Part shown: piece by piece, positions 8,026-15,925 of the stretch
How the letters are laid out: every line of letters starts with the position of its first letter
Numbering within the stretch: position 1 is the stretch's first letter
Source of the DNA: Clostridia bacterium
GTDB lineage: Bacteria > Bacillota > Clostridia > Christensenellales > CAG-138
Assembly: GCA_017525875.1 (NCBI GenBank)
Contig: JAFXSG010000005.1
Coordinates: 62,001 to 126,000 of the forward strand
Reading direction: 5' to 3'
DNA length: 64,000 nucleotides
Made by a program: the position numbers and the translations under genes
Notes under the pieces: generated by a model
What the model was told of the DNA's origin: nothing
What the model saw: the letters and a program-made list of their open reading frames with translations, nothing else
Database searches by the model: none

Positions 8026-8523
8026 TTATTTGATAAGAAATTCGCTGCTTGCGGGACCGAGCGCGTTCGCGTGGCAGATCGCGACGCCGAGCGCGTCCGC
8101 CGCGTCGTCGGGCTTCGGGATCCTGGGGAGGTGCAGCAGGAGCTTGACCATGTTCTGCATCTGCAGCTTGTCCGCGTGCCCGTCGCCGGTGACGCTCAGC
8201 TTGATCTGCATCGGCGTGTATTCATAGAGCGGGAGCCCCGCCTGCTGTGAGGCGAGGATCGCGACGCCGCGCGCCGCTGCGACCTGCAGAGCCGTGGTGG
8301 TATTGCGATAGAAGAACAGCTCCTCAAAGGCGATATGGTCGGGGCGAAAGCGCTCTATAAGCGCCCGGGTGCCCTCATACAGCCTTTCGAGCCGTTCCGG
8401 GAAGGTCAGCTGCGGGGTGGTCTCCACAACGCCGCAGTCGATCGCTTTCAGTTTCAGTCCGTTGACCTCCAGCACCCCGTAGCCGAGGATCGCGTAGCCG
8501 GGGTCGATCCCAAGCACGATCAT
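8026..8523 (-). CDS. ruvC: Holliday junction endonuclease RuvC
   Basis: RNase H-fold resolvase that nicks Holliday junctions. Catalytic acidic residues appear in IDPG (Asp7), AFEELFF (Glu) and KPDDAADALG (two Asp). The start was placed at MIVLGIDPG, 165 residues, behind GGAGAA; the longer in-frame extension upstream lacks family similarity and lies in the leader. First gene of the ruv operon. Confidence 0.97.
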   Translation of the reverse strand: MIVLGIDPGYAILGYGVLEVNGLKLKAIDCGVVETTPQLTFPERLERLYEGTRALIERFRPDHIAFEELFFYRNTTTALQVAAARGVAILASQQAGLPLYEYTPMQIKLSVTGDGHADKLQMQNMVKLLLHLPRIPKPDDAADALGVAICHANALGPASSEFLIK

Positions 8524-8613
8524 GTTTTTCTCCGTCCGGTGATCAGGCGCGCTTAGCGCGGAGCGTTTCCGAAAAGCGCGGAACACCGCCCCATCATCTC
8601 ACCATACCATTTA

Positions 8614-8642
8614 ATAATACCACCTTTTTACATAAATCACAA
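8614..8642 (-). promoter_or_regulatory. promoter of the ruvCAB operon
   Basis: TTGTGA, 17 bases, TATTAT, with TGG before the -10, about 90 bases before ruvC. No SOS box was recognised between it and ruvC. Confidence 0.6.
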
Positions 8643-8704
8643 GTACTGTTCAAAAACTATTGACTGCCGAAGCGTTTCGGCCGCAAAGGAAGGGAGGGAA
8701 CGCC

Positions 8705-9268
8705 ATGCATATCGCTTTGATCGCCGCGGTGGTGCTCGCCGGCGTCTTTGTGCTGCTCATCTGCCCCGTTCGCGCAAGGCTGCAGCTTTCCACATTGACT
8801 TTCGGCGCGGAGCTGCGCTTCGGCGTGCGGATGTTTCGCGGACCGGTCAAAATGGACCGCGCCGTGCGGTGTCTGTTTGAACCGGGCATGGGCCTCCGCC
8901 TGTATTCGGTAAAAAAGGGCAAGGTAAAGCCCGTGCGGCGTAAAAGGAAAACGAAAAACAAGCTGCCGGTCATCTGTTCGATCCTTCGCGCGCTCAATGT
9001 GCTCCGGCTCGATGTTTCGGGAAGCGTTGGCATAGAGAGCGACGCCGCCGCCTGCGCGCTCATCGCAGGCTCACTCGGCGGGATCGTGGACTCCGCGGAA
9101 CGCATTGCCTTCGCCGTCTTTTTCGGCGGCTCCATGCCCGGGCAGCGCAGCATCCGCATCATGCCCGATTTTGCGAAAAACACGTTTTCGCTCCGCGCCG
9201 AAGGAATACTTGAAACGGATCTTCACAAACTAATCAAAAGCCTTGCCGAGGCATATCTTAAGAAATAG
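8705..9268 (+). CDS. ytfI: DUF2953 (YtfI-like) protein
   Basis: A 187-residue protein with an N-terminal membrane helix (HIALIAAVVLAGVFVLLI) and a following beta-rich and basic part (KPVRRKRKTKNK), as in DUF2953/YtfI. The ATG sits 6 bases after GGGAGGG; an upstream TTG would add residues without family support. YtfI directly precedes the sporulation gene ytfJ in Bacilli and Clostridia, as here, and that context carries much of the assignment. It stops in TAG, showing that amber is a normal stop in this genome. Confidence 0.72.
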   Translation: MHIALIAAVVLAGVFVLLICPVRARLQLSTLTFGAELRFGVRMFRGPVKMDRAVRCLFEPGMGLRLYSVKKGKVKPVRRKRKTKNKLPVICSILRALNVLRLDVSGSVGIESDAAACALIAGSLGGIVDSAERIAFAVFFGGSMPGQRSIRIMPDFAKNTFSLRAEGILETDLHKLIKSLAEAYLKK

Positions 9269-9277
9269 AGGATTGGC

Positions 9278-9388
9278 ATGAACAGGGTTTTGGCGCAGGC
9301 GTATTTTGCCGCCGTACAAAGCGGCAATCATGCAGATAAAACCGGCGAAACCGCCGAGAAAGGTTGCCTTTGCGCTGCAAAGGCATAG
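9278..9388 (+). CDS. possible 36-residue small ORF between ytfI and ytfJ
   Basis: ATG behind GAGGA with 5-base spacing opens MNRVLAQAYFAAVQSGNHAD and runs to a TAG just before the ytfJ start. It resembles no family I know. Spacing and ribosome site are good, but the length is within chance. Confidence 0.28.
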   Translation: MNRVLAQAYFAAVQSGNHADKTGETAEKGCLCAAKA

Positions 9389-9396
9389 GAACAGAT

Positions 9397-9957
9397 ATGC
9401 ACCCGATCGAAAACATTATGCAGAATTCCATGGAGCAGATCAATCAGCTCGTGGACGTCAACACCGTCATCGGCGAGCCGATCGACACAGGCATGGGCAC
9501 CGTGCTGCTGCCCGTTTCAAAGGTCAGCCTCGGTTTCACCGTGGGCGGAGGCGAATACGGCAGCAAGAACGGCACGAAGAGCCGCGATCCCGGCGGCGAA
9601 AGCGGCAGTTTCCCGTTCGCGGGCGTCTCCGCCGTCGGCATGTGCCTCAAACCCATGGCGTTCGTGACTATGGAGCAGGGCAATATCCGCGTGCTGCCCG
9701 CGCAGCCGGACTGCTTTGCCGACCGCCTGGCGGATCTCGTGCCGCAGGTGCTGAAAAGCCTTGACCGCCTTGCCACGGCGGTGGTTGACAACATGACGAA
9801 AAAATGCGAAAATAACAGGGATGAAAACTGCGCAAGGTCCGCAAACCGCTCCGCCTGCGAGGCGGTTATCGAGGAATGGCGCCGATGCGGCGCGTGCGGG
9901 GAGCAGGATGACTGCAGCGACGGACAGAACTCCGGAACGGCGGGTAATACGGATTGA
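9397..9957 (+). CDS. ytfJ: GerW-family sporulation protein YtfJ
   Basis: Conserved spore protein; in Bacillus ytfJ is made in the forespore and its GerW family is tied to germination. The family core is clear: MHPIENIMQNSM, the VIGEPIDTGMGTVLLPVSKV strand pair, then GFTVGGGEYG and FPFAGVSAVG glycine-rich strands, through about residue 130. A tail of about 55 residues rich in Cys, Asn and Arg (CENNRDENCARSANRSAC) goes beyond the usual 130-150 residues. The ATG follows a weak AGGAA; an upstream TTG frame extension is less likely. Its TGA overlaps the TTG of the next gene. Confidence 0.88.
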   Translation: MHPIENIMQNSMEQINQLVDVNTVIGEPIDTGMGTVLLPVSKVSLGFTVGGGEYGSKNGTKSRDPGGESGSFPFAGVSAVGMCLKPMAFVTMEQGNIRVLPAQPDCFADRLADLVPQVLKSLDRLATAVVDNMTKKCENNRDENCARSANRSACEAVIEEWRRCGACGEQDDCSDGQNSGTAGNTD

Positions 9958-11213
9958 AAAACGCCTTTAGAAAACCTAACAGGATCACTGCGCTCGCCCT
10001 CATTTTGGCGGTGCTTGCGACGCTCTGCGCTTTTACGCCCGCAGATGGTCTCCGTAAGGCGCAGCAGAAGGACGCTGCGGAGGCCGCTGTCGGCCCCGTT
10101 TATCACCTTGACGCGCCTTCCGATGACTGCGCCCTGCCCTTGCAGAGGGCGGATATCGTCCCGGAGGACCTCCCGTTCATGGAGGATGCGCGTTCCGCCG
10201 TGCTGATCGAGGCGGAGAGCGGGCAGAAGCTGCTTTCCAGGAATCCGGACGAACGCCTGCCGATGGCGAGCACCACCAAGACCATGACCGCGCTCGTCGT
10301 GCTCGAGAACTGCGCGCCGGACGAGGTGCTGACAGTGCCGGACGAGGCGGTCGGCGTGGAGGGCTCCAGCCTCTACCTCGCCTACGGAGAAAGGCTGACC
10401 GTGCGCGATCTGCTCTACGGGCTGATGCTGAGGAGCGGTAACGACTGCGCCGTCGCTCTCGCGATCCACGTCGGCGGCTCGGTCGAGGGCTTTGCGGACA
10501 TGATGAACGAACGCGCCGCACGGCTCGGCCTTCAAAACACGCATTTCGTGACGCCGAACGGCCTTCACGACGAGGAGCACTACACGACCGCGTTCGAGCT
10601 TGCTCTCATCGGCGCGGAAGCGCTCAAAAACCCGGTCTTTCGAGAGATCGTGAGCACGAAATACTACACGATCAGATCGAACGTCCGCGATATCTCCATC
10701 AAAAACAAGAACACGATGCTGTGGGATTACGGCGACTGTATCGGCGTCAAGACCGGCTACACCTCCCAAGCGGGGCGCTGCCTGCTGTTCGCCGCCGAAA
10801 GGAACGGGCTGACGCTGGTCGGCTGCGTGCTCCGCTGCACGCCGATGTTCTACGTCGCGCCGCAGATGCTCGACTACGGCTTTGAGAACTATGAAAAGAT
10901 CTGTGCCGTTCCGGACGGACACGAGCTCGCCTCGGCGCGGATCACCGGCACGGAGGATGAGATCGGCCTCGTATCGGACCGCAGCCTGTTCATCCTGATG
11001 AAAAGAGGCCAGGTGCTGAACACCGAAGTGCGCGTTTCGCTCGATGAAAACGCGTCCGCCCCGGTCGCAAAGGGCGAAAAGCTCGGCACCGCGGGGCTGT
11101 ACGCCGGCGGGAGCCTGCTCGGGCGGGTCGGCCTCGTCTCCCGGGAAGCCGCCGCGTCGCCGGATTTCCGCTACTATTTTGACCGACTGATAAGGTCGTT
11201 CGGCTTTCACTGA
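9954..11213 (+). CDS. dacB: D-alanyl-D-alanine carboxypeptidase (penicillin-binding protein 5/DacB type)
   Basis: Serine peptidase S11 that trims the terminal D-Ala of peptidoglycan stem peptides. Signal peptide at residues 11-30, active-site tetrad S106-T-T-K109 (in PMASTTKTM), SGN motif (RSGNDCA) and KTG motif (GVKTGYT), then a C-terminal beta domain. The family length, 419 residues, fits. It begins with TTG overlapping the ytfJ stop, so it is translationally coupled. In Bacillus dacB lies upstream of spmA-spmB-rluB and modifies spore cortex; here spmAB are absent but rluB follows directly, supporting a sporulation-linked role by context. Confidence 0.9.
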   Translation: MKNAFRKPNRITALALILAVLATLCAFTPADGLRKAQQKDAAEAAVGPVYHLDAPSDDCALPLQRADIVPEDLPFMEDARSAVLIEAESGQKLLSRNPDERLPMASTTKTMTALVVLENCAPDEVLTVPDEAVGVEGSSLYLAYGERLTVRDLLYGLMLRSGNDCAVALAIHVGGSVEGFADMMNERAARLGLQNTHFVTPNGLHDEEHYTTAFELALIGAEALKNPVFREIVSTKYYTIRSNVRDISIKNKNTMLWDYGDCIGVKTGYTSQAGRCLLFAAERNGLTLVGCVLRCTPMFYVAPQMLDYGFENYEKICAVPDGHELASARITGTEDEIGLVSDRSLFILMKRGQVLNTEVRVSLDENASAPVAKGEKLGTAGLYAGGSLLGRVGLVSREAAASPDFRYYFDRLIRSFGFH

Positions 11214-11229
11214 ACCGGAAGGAGCCATT

Positions 11230-11931
11230 ATGCGCCTGCAAAAATACCTTGCCGACGCGGGGATCGCCTCGCGCCGCAAATGTGAAGAGCTGATCGCCGC
11301 CGGGCGCGTGAGCGTCAACGGCACTGTCGCCCGGCTCGGCGCCACCTTCGAGGAGGGCGACGAAGTCCTGCTGGACGGCAGGCCCGTCGCGCCGCAGCGG
11401 GAGAAGGTGATCATCCTCTTCAACAAGCCGAAGAACGTCATCTGCACGAACGACGAGGGCGAGGACCGCGTCCGCGTTTCGGATTTCTTCACTCAGCTCC
11501 CCTATCGGCTTTACACGGTGGGCAGGCTGGACTATGATTCCGAGGGACTGATCCTCGTCACGAACGACGGCGACACCGCTAACCGCTTAATGCACCCGCG
11601 CTACGGCACGAGCAAGACCTACCGCGTGCTCTGCACGGGCTGGCTCACGCCGGAGGACAAGCGCAGGCTCCGCAACGGCGTGGAGCTCGAGGACGGCATG
11701 ACCTCGCCCGCGGAGCTTCGGATCCTGCGCGAGAGGCAGGACGGGCGGACGGAGCTGCTTCTGACCATCCATGAGGGGAAAAACCGCCAGGTGCGCCGCA
11801 TGCTCGCCGCCACCGGACACGACACGCTGCGCCTGCAGCGCACGGCGATCGGCAAGCTGGAGCTCGGGGACATCAAGCCCGGCGAATGGCGCTACATCAC
11901 CGAGGACGAGCTTGAAAAGCTGACGCAATAA
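11230..11931 (+). CDS. rluB: 23S rRNA pseudouridine synthase RluB
   Basis: RsuA/RluB-family enzyme that isomerises a uridine of 23S rRNA helix 89. N-terminal S4 RNA-binding domain (MRLQKYLADAGIASRRKCEE, 1-60), catalytic motif GRLDYDSEGLILVTNDG with nucleophile Asp101, and the C-terminal EGKNRQVRRML signature. At 233 residues it is of usual length. It follows the carboxypeptidase by 16 bases with its own GGAGCC site. Confidence 0.93.
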   Translation: MRLQKYLADAGIASRRKCEELIAAGRVSVNGTVARLGATFEEGDEVLLDGRPVAPQREKVIILFNKPKNVICTNDEGEDRVRVSDFFTQLPYRLYTVGRLDYDSEGLILVTNDGDTANRLMHPRYGTSKTYRVLCTGWLTPEDKRRLRNGVELEDGMTSPAELRILRERQDGRTELLLTIHEGKNRQVRRMLAATGHDTLRLQRTAIGKLELGDIKPGEWRYITEDELEKLTQ

Positions 11932-11943
11932 ACCGCTCCGGGC

Positions 11944-12078
11944 TCACTCGCCGTCGTCATCGTCATCGTCTATGTCGAAGCTTATCCCCATCGCTTTGAG
12001 GCTGTCCATGGTATAATGCCGCTGTTTGTAATTGAGCGCTCGGTTGTTCTGCGTGCCGCGGCGCGGCGGGGCGCTCTG
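11944..12078 (-). pseudogene. detached C-terminal tail of the HTH protein
   Basis: Continuing the HTH frame past its TAG gives 44 codons to a TGA. They include NNRALNYKQRHYTMDSLKAM and an acidic end (DIDDDDDDGE), the kind of tail (ALNYxQRxYT followed by an acidic end) common in this family. This is evidence that one amber mutation or base error splits a single gene. Confidence 0.6.
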
Positions 12079-12786
12079 CTACGGGCGGGCTTCAGCGGCC
12101 TTTTCGAGGGCCTCGGCGTCCTCCCAGCAGCGGCTCAAGAACCAGTTCCCGCCCTGCTTGACGAAGCGGCGGTCCGTGCCCCGGCTATCTATGTAGCGGA
12201 CATAAGCCTCCACGCCCCGGCGGACGGTCTCTTCGCTCAGCCCCGAACGGCGGGCGGAGATATAGGCCTTCCTTGCATCCGAACGGCCCTGCTTGCGCGG
12301 GTAGAGCTCCCACAGCCCTTCGAACTCCTTTTCGAAAACCGAGTTTTTATTCCCCTTCGGGGTGTTCACACGCTTCGTCATCCCCCCGGATGACGGAGTA
12401 TTATTATGCATACTGTCTTCTATATCTGTATTCTTTATTATGATGTGACGTTCTGTCACACCCTCTGTGACATTTTGACACACCACCTGTGACATTTTCG
12501 AACAGGTGTTTTCGGGTCTGACGGCAACGTATTCGGGGAATGACGTTCTGCCGCCGCGGTTCCCGTCGATGCGTTTCGCGAAGCCCTGCCGGGTAAGCTC
12601 GTCGAGTGCGCGCAATACTGTGCGGCGTACCGAGCCTGTCTGTTCTGCCAGCGTTTCGCAGGAGCCGCGGAAGGTGCGCCCGCGGACGGTGAAGCCGTAG
12701 ATGACGGCATAGACCGAGAGCGCGGCGCCGCGGAGGCCGAGCTCCGGCATCCAGGAATGGATGATGAAATAGCTTCCTTTTTTCAT
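12079..12786 (-). CDS. helix-turn-helix replication-initiator-like protein, interrupted by an in-frame amber codon
   Basis: A 235-residue protein of the phage/plasmid replication-initiator-like HTH type found in many Clostridia: an N-terminal winged helix (GLRGAALSVYAVIYGF, then SCETLAEQTGSVRRTVLRAL), a low-complexity linker, and a C-terminal DnaD-like helical domain (FEGLWELYPRKQGRSDARKAY). It stops at a TAG right after EKAAEARP, but the same frame continues for 44 more codons with the tail such proteins usually have. An in-frame TAA directly before the ATG fixes the start; no ribosome site is seen, though a good promoter lies 155 bases upstream. The protein is either a truncated product or a pseudogene of a mobile-element gene. 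Confidence 0.6.
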   Translation of the reverse strand: MKKGSYFIIHSWMPELGLRGAALSVYAVIYGFTVRGRTFRGSCETLAEQTGSVRRTVLRALDELTRQGFAKRIDGNRGGRTSFPEYVAVRPENTCSKMSQVVCQNVTEGVTERHIIIKNTDIEDSMHNNTPSSGGMTKRVNTPKGNKNSVFEKEFEGLWELYPRKQGRSDARKAYISARRSGLSEETVRRGVEAYVRYIDSRGTDRRFVKQGGNWFLSRCWEDAEALEKAAEARP

Positions 12787-12941
12787 TTAAGGTACAGTAA
12801 TGGCACCCCATCGGGGCTGTGTTCAGGATATGCGTTTGGGATCCCTGCGGCCGCCGCCGCGAGAAAAGTGAAGCTGCGGGCTTTGCCGCGCCCCGCGCGA
12901 AGCGGAGAAGTGAGAGGGGAATGTGGCGTCCCTCTACTATC

Positions 12942-12970
12942 ATTATATCATAAAACGGGGAAGAAATCAA
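12942..12970 (-). promoter_or_regulatory. promoter of the HTH gene
   Basis: TTGATT, 17 bases, TATAAT on the minus strand. The leader of about 150 bases to the HTH start is GC-rich, includes no SD sequence, and has no other recognisable feature. Confidence 0.65.
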
Positions 12971-13016
12971 TCAATGGGCGAATATGCGGTATTGTATTCT
13001 CGTGTAAAGATATTTT

Positions 13017-13114
13017 GTAGGGGCGGCAATCTGCCGCCCGTTTGTGTCGGACGCGGGGTACTCCGGTGGAAAACCGTGCCGCAGCTTTGGCGGGCGGATG
13101 GTATCCGCCCCTAC
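13017..13114. mobile_element. MITE-like element, copy A (98 bp)
   Basis: Bounded by perfect 10-bp terminal inverted repeats GTAGGGGCGG / CCGCCCCTAC. Each end is also an internal palindrome (GGGCGGCAATCTGCCGCCC at the left, GGGCGGATGGTATCCGCCC at the right). The middle matches copy B at 46570 (CGGACGCG, CTCCGG, GGA). No coding capacity; a transposase would have to act in trans. Confidence 0.65.
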
Positions 13115-13130
13115 GGCGGGGGACTGTTTC

Positions 13131-13194
13131 GGGCGGGCGGATGGTATCCGCCCCTTCTTTTTATGTGTGACGGATGCGATACACCGCACGGGAA
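13131..13194. repeat. solo right end of the MITE-like element plus shared flank
   Basis: A second GGGCGGATGGTATCCGCCCC palindrome follows copy A, then TGACGGATGCGATACACCG, which also occurs just before copy B (GGACGCGATACACCG). The rest of 12787-13332 holds the HTH promoter and leader, the hairpins at 13219-13296, and no gene that I can support. Confidence 0.55.
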
Positions 13195-13218
13195 TGAACT
13201 AAAACCTCGGAAACCAGC

Positions 13219-13296
13219 AAAGACGCCCGCGGAGAAGAGTGGTCTCTTCATCAGCGAAGCGTCTTTGTTTTTTCATAAGCCCGTACGCGGGCGTCT
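13219..13296 (+). terminator. terminator with two mutually exclusive hairpins
   Basis: The arm CAAAGACGCCCGCG can pair with AGCGTCTTTG (followed by TTTTTT on the plus strand) or, over 12 perfect bases, with CGCGGGCGTCTT further right. The two pairings exclude each other. It lies after the minus-strand hydrolase gene, so it may act in both directions. Confidence 0.5.
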
Positions 13297-13332
13297 TCTT
13301 TCGGGCGCGGTAAGCGTTCTCCGCGCTCCTTC

Positions 13333-14286
13333 TTACAGTTCCGCGCCGGTCCCGCGCAGATGCTTTTCGAGGAAGGGTTCGATGACGGCGAGGTATTCCT
13401 GCTCGTTCATCAGGCAGCTGTGCAGGTGGGTCGCGTTCGGGAAAGTGACGAGCTGCTTTTCGCAGTTCGCGGCCTCATACATCTCGCGGCTCATCTCGCA
13501 GGGCACGAAGGTATCCTTTTCGCCGTGGATGAACAGGATGGGCAGCTTGCAGTTTTTCACTGCGGCCAGCGCGCCGGGGTCATTGAGATCCACTCTGCCG
13601 AAGATGCGCATCGCAAGGAAAACGAGCGGATAGAGAAAGCCCAAATGAAGCTGACCAAGCACGAATTTGACGATCCCGCGAGGGGTGGAGAAGCCGCAGT
13701 CCGCCACGACGCAGCGCACGCTTGCGGGCAGCTCCATCGCGGTGGTCGAGAGCACGGTCGCAGCGCCCATGGAGACGCCGTACAGTGCGATGGGCTTGCC
13801 GGGGAAGCGCTCCGCGGCGTAGTTTGCCCAGCACTGCACGTCCCGCTTTTCGCGGAGGCCCAGGGAGATCGTCCCGCCGTCGCTCTCCCAGTGCGCGCGC
13901 TCGTTGATGAGCAGGATATTGTACCCGAGGCCCCAGACCTGCTGGAAAATACCGCGGAAATCGGCGGCGGCGTGCCCGCGGTAGCCGTGGCAGAGGATGC
14001 AAAGCGGTGCGGCCTCATCCTGCATCATGAGCCTTGCAGCCAGGCGCAGCCCGTCGAACGAGCGGAGCTCGATCTTTTCGTGCGGCATTTCGAGGATCTG
14101 TCGCGTGAGCTCCATGGTATAAGCCATGTCCGCATCCTTCATGCGCTTCTGCAGGCTCTCATTGGGCAGCGCGAGCGGGATGCGCAGGCGCTTCGGCTTC
14201 ACGTGCAGCGCCAGGAAATACAGCGCGGCAAGCACGAGAACAAACAAAGCGGCGAGGGCGCCGAGCGTTATAAAGAGCCATTCCAC
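13333..14286 (-). CDS. membrane-anchored alpha/beta hydrolase
   Basis: A 317-residue serine hydrolase tethered by one N-terminal helix (WLFITLGALAALFVLVLAAL). Oxyanion-side motif HGYRGH (100-105), nucleophile elbow GVSMGA with Ser172, an acid in FIHGEKDTFVP, and a C-terminal histidine in NATHLHS complete the triad. This is the family of YqkD/BAAT-like hydrolases with unknown esters or peptides as substrate. It stands alone between the MITE region and rplQ on the same strand; about 100 bases containing the ribosomal operon terminator separate it from rplQ, so it is probably a separate unit. Confidence 0.85.
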   Translation of the reverse strand: MEWLFITLGALAALFVLVLAALYFLALHVKPKRLRIPLALPNESLQKRMKDADMAYTMELTRQILEMPHEKIELRSFDGLRLAARLMMQDEAAPLCILCHGYRGHAAADFRGIFQQVWGLGYNILLINERAHWESDGGTISLGLREKRDVQCWANYAAERFPGKPIALYGVSMGAATVLSTTAMELPASVRCVVADCGFSTPRGIVKFVLGQLHLGFLYPLVFLAMRIFGRVDLNDPGALAAVKNCKLPILFIHGEKDTFVPCEMSREMYEAANCEKQLVTFPNATHLHSCLMNEQEYLAVIEPFLEKHLRGTGAEL

Positions 14287-14327
14287 AGGCTTTACCTCCG
14301 GTTCTCTCCGGGTTTTCCGGAGCGGTA

Positions 14328-14362
14328 CAAAACGAGCGCAGGCGCTTGATCGCCCGCGCTCG
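14328..14362 (-). terminator. terminator of the ribosomal superoperon
   Basis: Stem GAGCGC-x-GGCG / CGCC-x-GCGCTC with one internal mismatch, followed on the minus strand by GTTTTG, directly after rplQ. Confidence 0.6.
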
Positions 14363-14389
14363 AAAGGTTACTTCAAAGCGGAAATGTGA

Positions 14390-14881
14390 TTATTTCAGCT
14401 CCAGCATGCAGACCTCTGCGCCGTCGCCGCGGCGGGGCCCGAGCTTGTAGATGCGGACGCAGCCGCCGGTCGCGCCGTCATACTTGGGAGCGAGCTCACG
14501 GAAGAGCTTCTCAACAACGGGATGGGGCGTTTCCTTGCAGCGGGCACGGAAATCCTTCGCGCTCTCCTTGGGCTCGCGAACGAGGGGGAGGTCGTAAAGG
14601 TAAGCCATGATCTGCCTGCGTGCGTGCAGCTTCGAGGGCTTGTCGATGACCTTCTCAACTTCGACGGACTGCTCCTTGTCGTTGATGACGGTCTTCTTAA
14701 CGGTTTCGGTATTTTTATATTCGGACACTGCCAGGGTGATGAGCTTCTCGGCAATGGGGCGAACTTCCTTGGCGCGGGCTTCGGTGGTCACGAGCTTGCC
14801 GTTCCAAAGGAATGCGGTCACCATATTGCGCAGCATAGTATCACGCTGATCGGTGGCTTTGTTAAGCTTGCGGTTAGGCAT
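14390..14881 (-). CDS. rplQ: 50S ribosomal protein L17 (bL17)
   Basis: Large-subunit protein near the exit tunnel. The start [20 protein letters not shown] is diagnostic. At 163 residues it is longer than the usual 112-130: about 40 residues are added in the middle ([15 protein letters not shown] and [19 protein letters not shown]). It ends the alpha part of the operon, 45 bases after rpoA. Confidence 0.96.
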   Translation of the reverse strand: MPNRKLNKATDQRDTMLRNMVTAFLWNGKLVTTEARAKEVRPIAEKLITLAVSEYKNTETVKKTVINDKEQSVEVEKVIDKPSKLHARRQIMAYLYDLPLVREPKESAKDFRARCKETPHPVVEKLFRELAPKYDGATGGCVRIYKLGPRRGDGAEVCMLELK

Positions 14882-14926
14882 TAGTTTTTCCTCCTAAATT
14901 AGTCGCTGAAACTATCAGATAGCGAG

Positions 14927-15868
14927 TTACGCATCACTCGAACGCAGGGAGAGCCCAAGAACTGCCAGCTTCTGCTGCACTTCCTCCAGGGACTTCTTGC
15001 CAAGGTTGCGGACCTTCATCATCTCGTCCTCATCGCGCTCGATCAGCTCGGCGATCGTGTTGATGCCGGCACGCTTGAGGCAGTTGTAGGAACGGACGGA
15101 GAGGTCGAGCTCCTCGATGAGCATATCGAGGATCTTATCCTTGGCTTCGCCTTCGTTTTCGCCGTTCAGCTCGACCGACTGCACACCGTCCGTGAGGTTG
15201 GTGAACAGGGAAAGATGGTCGAACATGATGCGGGCGGCGATACCGACCGCCTCTTCGGGGCGGATGGCGCCGCTGGTCCAAACTTCGAGGGTGAGCTTGT
15301 CGTAGTCGGTGGTCTGACCGACGCGGGTGTCCTCAACGCGGAAGTTGACCTTGGTGATAGGCGTGAAGATGGAATCGATGGCGATGACGCCGATCGGAGT
15401 GCCGGGCTTTTTGTTCTTGTCGGCCGAAACATAGCCTTTACCCTTTTCAAGGGTGATCTCCATGTTCAGCTCTGCGCCCTCGGCGAGCGTTGCGATGTGA
15501 AGATCGGGGTTGACAATCTCAACATCAGCGTCGTGGATAATATCAGCAGCGGTGACCTCGCATTCGCCGGCAGCGTGGACGTGAACGGTCACGACCTCGT
15601 CGGAATACAGCTTGATGCGGAGCTCCTTAAGGTTAAGGATGATCTCGGTGACATCCTCTTTGACGCCGGGAACGGTCGAAAACTCGTGCAGCACGCCGTC
15701 GATCTTGACGGAGGACGCGGCAGCGCCGGGCATGGAGCTGAGAAGAACACGGCGGAGGCAGTTGCCAAGGGTCGTGCCAAAGCCCCTCTCGAGCGGCTCA
15801 ACGACGAAAGCGCCGTAATTGTCGGTCAATTCTCTGCACTCGATTTTCGGTCTTTCAATTTCAAACAT
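14927..15868 (-). CDS. rpoA: DNA-directed RNA polymerase subunit alpha
   Basis: Alpha subunit that dimerises to start RNA polymerase assembly. N-terminal domain ([20 protein letters not shown], 20-40) and C-terminal domain with the helix-hairpin-helix DNA- and activator-binding surface ([19 protein letters not shown], then [10 protein letters not shown]). 313 residues, standard length, in the usual rpsD-rpoA-rplQ order. Confidence 0.98.
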   Translation of the reverse strand: MFEIERPKIECRELTDNYGAFVVEPLERGFGTTLGNCLRRVLLSSMPGAAASSVKIDGVLHEFSTVPGVKEDVTEIILNLKELRIKLYSDEVVTVHVHAAGECEVTAADIIHDADVEIVNPDLHIATLAEGAELNMEITLEKGKGYVSADKNKKPGTPIGVIAIDSIFTPITKVNFRVEDTRVGQTTDYDKLTLEVWTSGAIRPEEAVGIAARIMFDHLSLFTNLTDGVQSVELNGENEGEAKDKILDMLIEELDLSVRSYNCLKRAGINTIAELIERDEDEMMKVRNLGKKSLEEVQQKLAVLGLSLRSSDA

Positions 15869-15925
15869 CTGTTTCTCCCCTCTCTTAATAATAGGTAAAT
15901 CGGTAGATCAGGGCGAACGCGGTGA

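Noticed and set aside
9444-11492. 682-codon minus-strand ORF
   Set aside because: It lies opposite ytfJ, the carboxypeptidase and the start of rluB; GC-rich codon bias leaves the opposite frame open. No domain is recognisable.
12079-12081. Genome-wide recoding of TAG
   Set aside because: Genes such as ytfI and sigE end naturally in TAG, so the amber in the HTH gene is a local event.
12923-13633. 236-codon plus-strand ORF across the MITE cluster
   Set aside because: It runs through the repeat copies and into the antisense of the alpha/beta hydrolase; palindromic repeats within codons rule out a real protein.
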